Assembly: GCA_023379805.1 (NCBI GenBank)
Contig: JAMCPI010000012.1
Coordinates: forward strand, 283,777 to 347,776
Origin: Nitrososphaerota archaeon
GTDB taxonomy: Archaea; Thermoproteota; Nitrososphaeria; Nitrososphaerales; JACPRH01
Length of the DNA: 64,000 nt
Direction: 5' to 3'
The position numbers and the translations under genes were made by a program. Under the pieces are notes generated by a model that worked only from the letters and a program-made list of their open reading frames with translations, had not been told where the DNA came from and searched no databases. Each line of letters opens with the position of its first letter. Position 1 is the first letter of the stretch. Shown one piece after another: positions 62,333 to 64,000 of this stretch.

Positions 62333-62725
62333 TTATTCTCGGAACCGCCGATACTGGATTTTTGCGCCGCTCTTCGTGAACCCGACGGGGACGTTGGCGC
62401 TTCTCTGCAGGCCCATTGAGGCTAACGTCTCGTCGTCTAGACTGGCTAGATCTACGTTGTTATTGGCCTGGTTGCCCTGTTGGTAGTTATTTCTGGGAGG
62501 CTGGCCCTGACCACCGAGCTTTATCATCTCAAGCCGGTTTCCTAAACCTGAAGTCCGTTCGGATAGGCGTACTGTGACTTGATCCAACAGAGGCGTCAAC
62601 ACTTGGGCCCGAAGTTTACCCCGGGCGCCCTGTATCTGCGATTGAAGTGCTCCTAACCTCTGGCTAAGGTCGTCTGCCGAAACCTGTTGGTTTTGGCCCT
62701 GATTCTGGTTTTGGTCCTGGCTCAA
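62333..62725 (-). CDS. Gln/Asn-rich small protein
   Basis: 130 residues. Low-complexity start (MSQDQNQNQGQNQQ), a helical centre (LGALQSQIQGARGKLRAQVL), a disordered Asn/Gln segment, and a conserved-looking end (SLDDETLASMGL ... GFTKSGAKIQYRRF). No family recognised; packed head-to-tail with no gap to its neighbours. Confidence 0.55.
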   Translation of the reverse strand: MSQDQNQNQGQNQQVSADDLSQRLGALQSQIQGARGKLRAQVLTPLLDQVTVRLSERTSGLGNRLEMIKLGGQGQPPRNNYQQGNQANNNVDLASLDDETLASMGLQRSANVPVGFTKSGAKIQYRRFRE

Positions 62726-63475
62726 TTACGCAATCAGCCCCTTTCTTTTCAGCTCTTCAGCCATTGCCGACTCTCCCACCTGTTCGATTGTTGCCTTCGT
62801 AGGTGGTGGACTTGAGCCTAGCAAGTATTTGCTTAATGGATTGACCAGATTTTCTCCGATTTTATCCACCCTTTTATCAATACTTCGCAACAATTCGACC
62901 TGAACGTTGTTAGAATATGGTTCTCGGCTATCCAGTTTCTTCGTTAAAAGGTCGATCTGGTCCTGCATCTTCGTTAGCTTCTGGTTCTGGAGCTCAGTCT
63001 TCAACGTGGCGATCTCTTTTTGCGCCTGGTCGAATTTCTCTTCAAGCCTTGAGATAGCTGGATCTGGATCGGCGCTGACTCGCTGAACCCCTTCCTTTAG
63101 GGCCTGAGTTTTTGTCTGTAAGTATTCGCTGTACTCTAATTCTGCGAGGCTTGGCACAGTTTCGGGTAACGGGCTCTTTGCAGGCTCAGGCGGTTGATAC
63201 TTCGTTTTTTCCCGTTCAAGTCTCAAGGCTTTGAGCTCCAGACTCAACCTTGAGATTTGGTCCTGCAAGTAGGACCTCTCAGGGTCGGGGTCTAAACTTG
63301 ATCTAACAGATGGCTGTACAGGCTCAGGCTCAGGTAGCCTCTTCGAGGCGTGGACTCGTAAATGGCCGTTTAAGGATGCCTGCGAGGTGAAGGTTTTGTC
63401 GCAGTCTGAGCAGGCGAATTCTGTCTGATCTTCACTCGTAGGGGGGCCGTCCTCTATCTGTTCTGAGACTGCCAT
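62726..63475 (-). CDS. C2H2 zinc-finger coiled-coil protein
   Basis: 249 residues. A classic C2H2 finger at 22-42 (FACSDCDKTFTSQASLNGHL then RVH; C22, C25, H38, H42), then long coiled coils (LQDQISRLSLELKALRLERE and EEKFDQAQKEIATLKTELQN). C2H2 fingers are frequent in archaeal viruses and plasmids, but fusion to this much coiled coil is unusual. Could recruit the module to DNA. Confidence 0.72.
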   Translation of the reverse strand: MAVSEQIEDGPPTSEDQTEFACSDCDKTFTSQASLNGHLRVHASKRLPEPEPVQPSVRSSLDPDPERSYLQDQISRLSLELKALRLEREKTKYQPPEPAKSPLPETVPSLAELEYSEYLQTKTQALKEGVQRVSADPDPAISRLEEKFDQAQKEIATLKTELQNQKLTKMQDQIDLLTKKLDSREPYSNNVQVELLRSIDKRVDKIGENLVNPLSKYLLGSSPPPTKATIEQVGESAMAEELKRKGLIA

Positions 63476-63476
63476 G

Positions 63477-63743
63477 CTACCTCACTCCAGGTCTCGGCCC
63501 TTCGTAAACAAGCGGCTGACTGGCTACAGCCTCCATTAATCGAACTTCCCAGGCAGCGGCATGGTTGCTTCTCATAATGTCCAGCAGTTGATCAGTGACT
63601 TGGGCTCGACGCTCACGCACCTCAACGAGGCGGTCAAGCAGGGTCTCGAAGAGGCTTCCACGCTTAGAATAAATCCGTGAGCCCTTAGCGGCTCGGAGGA
63701 GGCTCGGAGGCACCTGAACTGCCTCGGAGGGTTTAGCTGACAT
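63477..63743 (-). CDS. Helical protein, first of the minus-strand module
   Basis: About 88 residues from the ATG at 63743; a longer frame to 63809 is possible but begins with extra residues. Helical, with RGSLFETLLDRLVEVRERRA. The stop is 1 base before the C2H2 gene start, so the genes from here to 60606 form one transcript of seven. Confidence 0.55.
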   Translation of the reverse strand: MSAKPSEAVQVPPSLLRAAKGSRIYSKRGSLFETLLDRLVEVRERRAQVTDQLLDIMRSNHAAAWEVRLMEAVASQPLVYEGPRPGVR

Positions 63744-63886
63744 AGTTAGCCGATGGAAACCCTTCGATTTATCCGTTACCCTACGAAATGTAGAAATTGC
63801 ATAGAACAATCGTATATGTTACAGGTGTATGATTGTGGAGCCACAGTTTTATCGCTATTCAGTCAGAATAACTCAGAAAACATGAT

Positions 63887-64000
63887 TTTATATAATACGT
63901 CAGTATTACGTAGGATATGCCTAGACAAATAGGAACCGTGCGGCAGATCATTTGTATCTCAATGCATCCTTTCTGGGTTAAAGAGTTAGATAAGCAACGT
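63887..64000 (+). CDS. Partial gene at the window edge (RHH-like start) with TATA promoter
   Basis: ATG at 63917 opens a frame MPRQIGTVRQIICISMHPFW that continues past the window. TTTATATAAT (63887-63895) lies about 25 bases upstream, so leaderless. The beginning resembles ribbon-helix-helix regulators only loosely. Divergent from the seven-gene module across about 170 bases. Confidence 0.45.

Larger units (their letters stand above)
57430..64000. mobile_element. Integrated virus- or plasmid-like element in tRNA-Lys (right end outside)
   Basis: Starts in the 3' half of tRNA-Lys and runs to the window edge. It has a tyrosine integrase first, then short genes with no relatives I can place: membrane proteins, a zinc ribbon, an AbrB-like protein, a collagen-like/beta protein, a C2H2 coiled-coil protein and a partial gene at the edge. 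The element must end with a copy of the tRNA 3' end (around GGGTTCAAATCCCACCAGG) that lies beyond the window. No capsid, packaging ATPase or replication protein is visible yet. Confidence 0.75.

Noticed and set aside
1-64000. CRISPR arrays, rRNA genes, further tRNAs
   Set aside because: No regularly spaced direct repeats of CRISPR size and no rRNA-like segment were seen; the only tRNA found is tRNA-Lys.

Overview
The window is archaeal chromosomal DNA, most likely from an aerobic or facultatively aerobic member of the TACK branch related to the Nitrososphaeria/Thaumarchaeota. The evidence is a TATA-binding protein, an ESCRT-III-like CdvB protein, class I lysyl-tRNA synthetase, archaeal Elp3, ABCE1, Trm5-type methyltransferase, CTP-type riboflavin kinase, archaeal FAD synthetase, DphB, translin, Hjc, and genes for heme A synthase and heme O synthase. 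Many genes have a TATA box about 25 bases before the start codon, suggesting leaderless transcripts. The lineage assignment is inference, as no rRNA gene is present.

Layout. 1-559: end of a secreted beta-propeller gene. 980-1693: a decayed IS6-like element. 1763-2794: two cupredoxin-fold secreted proteins. 2850-9473: a sugar-type ABC importer (ATPase, two permeases, Tat-dependent binding protein, accessory membrane protein) interrupted by an IS66-like remnant and a CooT-like remnant. 9540-14890: accessory stretch with an IS110-family transposase and a structured leader (bridge-RNA candidate), a pentaheme cytochrome, ZIP and IS5 remnants, and a tyrosine recombinase. 14962-57326: a mostly core region. 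It covers LysS-Elp3, CdvB, ABCE1, FBP aldolase convergent with a PPi-type phosphofructokinase, TBP, PyrE, a pilin-like surface protein, a second IS6-like copy with 8-bp target duplications, CobT, M50 protease, RimI, Trm5, signal peptidase, HtrA, CofE and an F420-type oxidoreductase, CtaA/CtaB, a corrinoid protein behind a 9-bp repeat array, a degenerate MCM paralogue, LarA, surface proteins, radical SAM, Hjc, translin, endonuclease V, RibK/RibL and DphB. 57370-64000: tRNA-Lys(CTT) followed directly by an integrase and a run of unfamiliar genes, read as the left part of an integrated virus or plasmid that continues beyond the window.

Themes. CofE, RibK/RibL, CobT and the corrinoid protein point to F420, flavin and B12 chemistry. 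CtaA/CtaB point to an aa3-type terminal oxidase encoded elsewhere. The most unusual signals are: the tRNA-Lys element with its seven-gene minus-strand module; short tandem repeats sitting exactly on stop codons of several unrelated genes; a GTATAC array in 9-bp register before the corrinoid gene; an MCM paralogue with eroded catalytic motifs; a TATA-containing palindrome before the TBP gene; and FAD synthetase and riboflavin kinase both carrying N-terminal helix-turn-helix-like domains.
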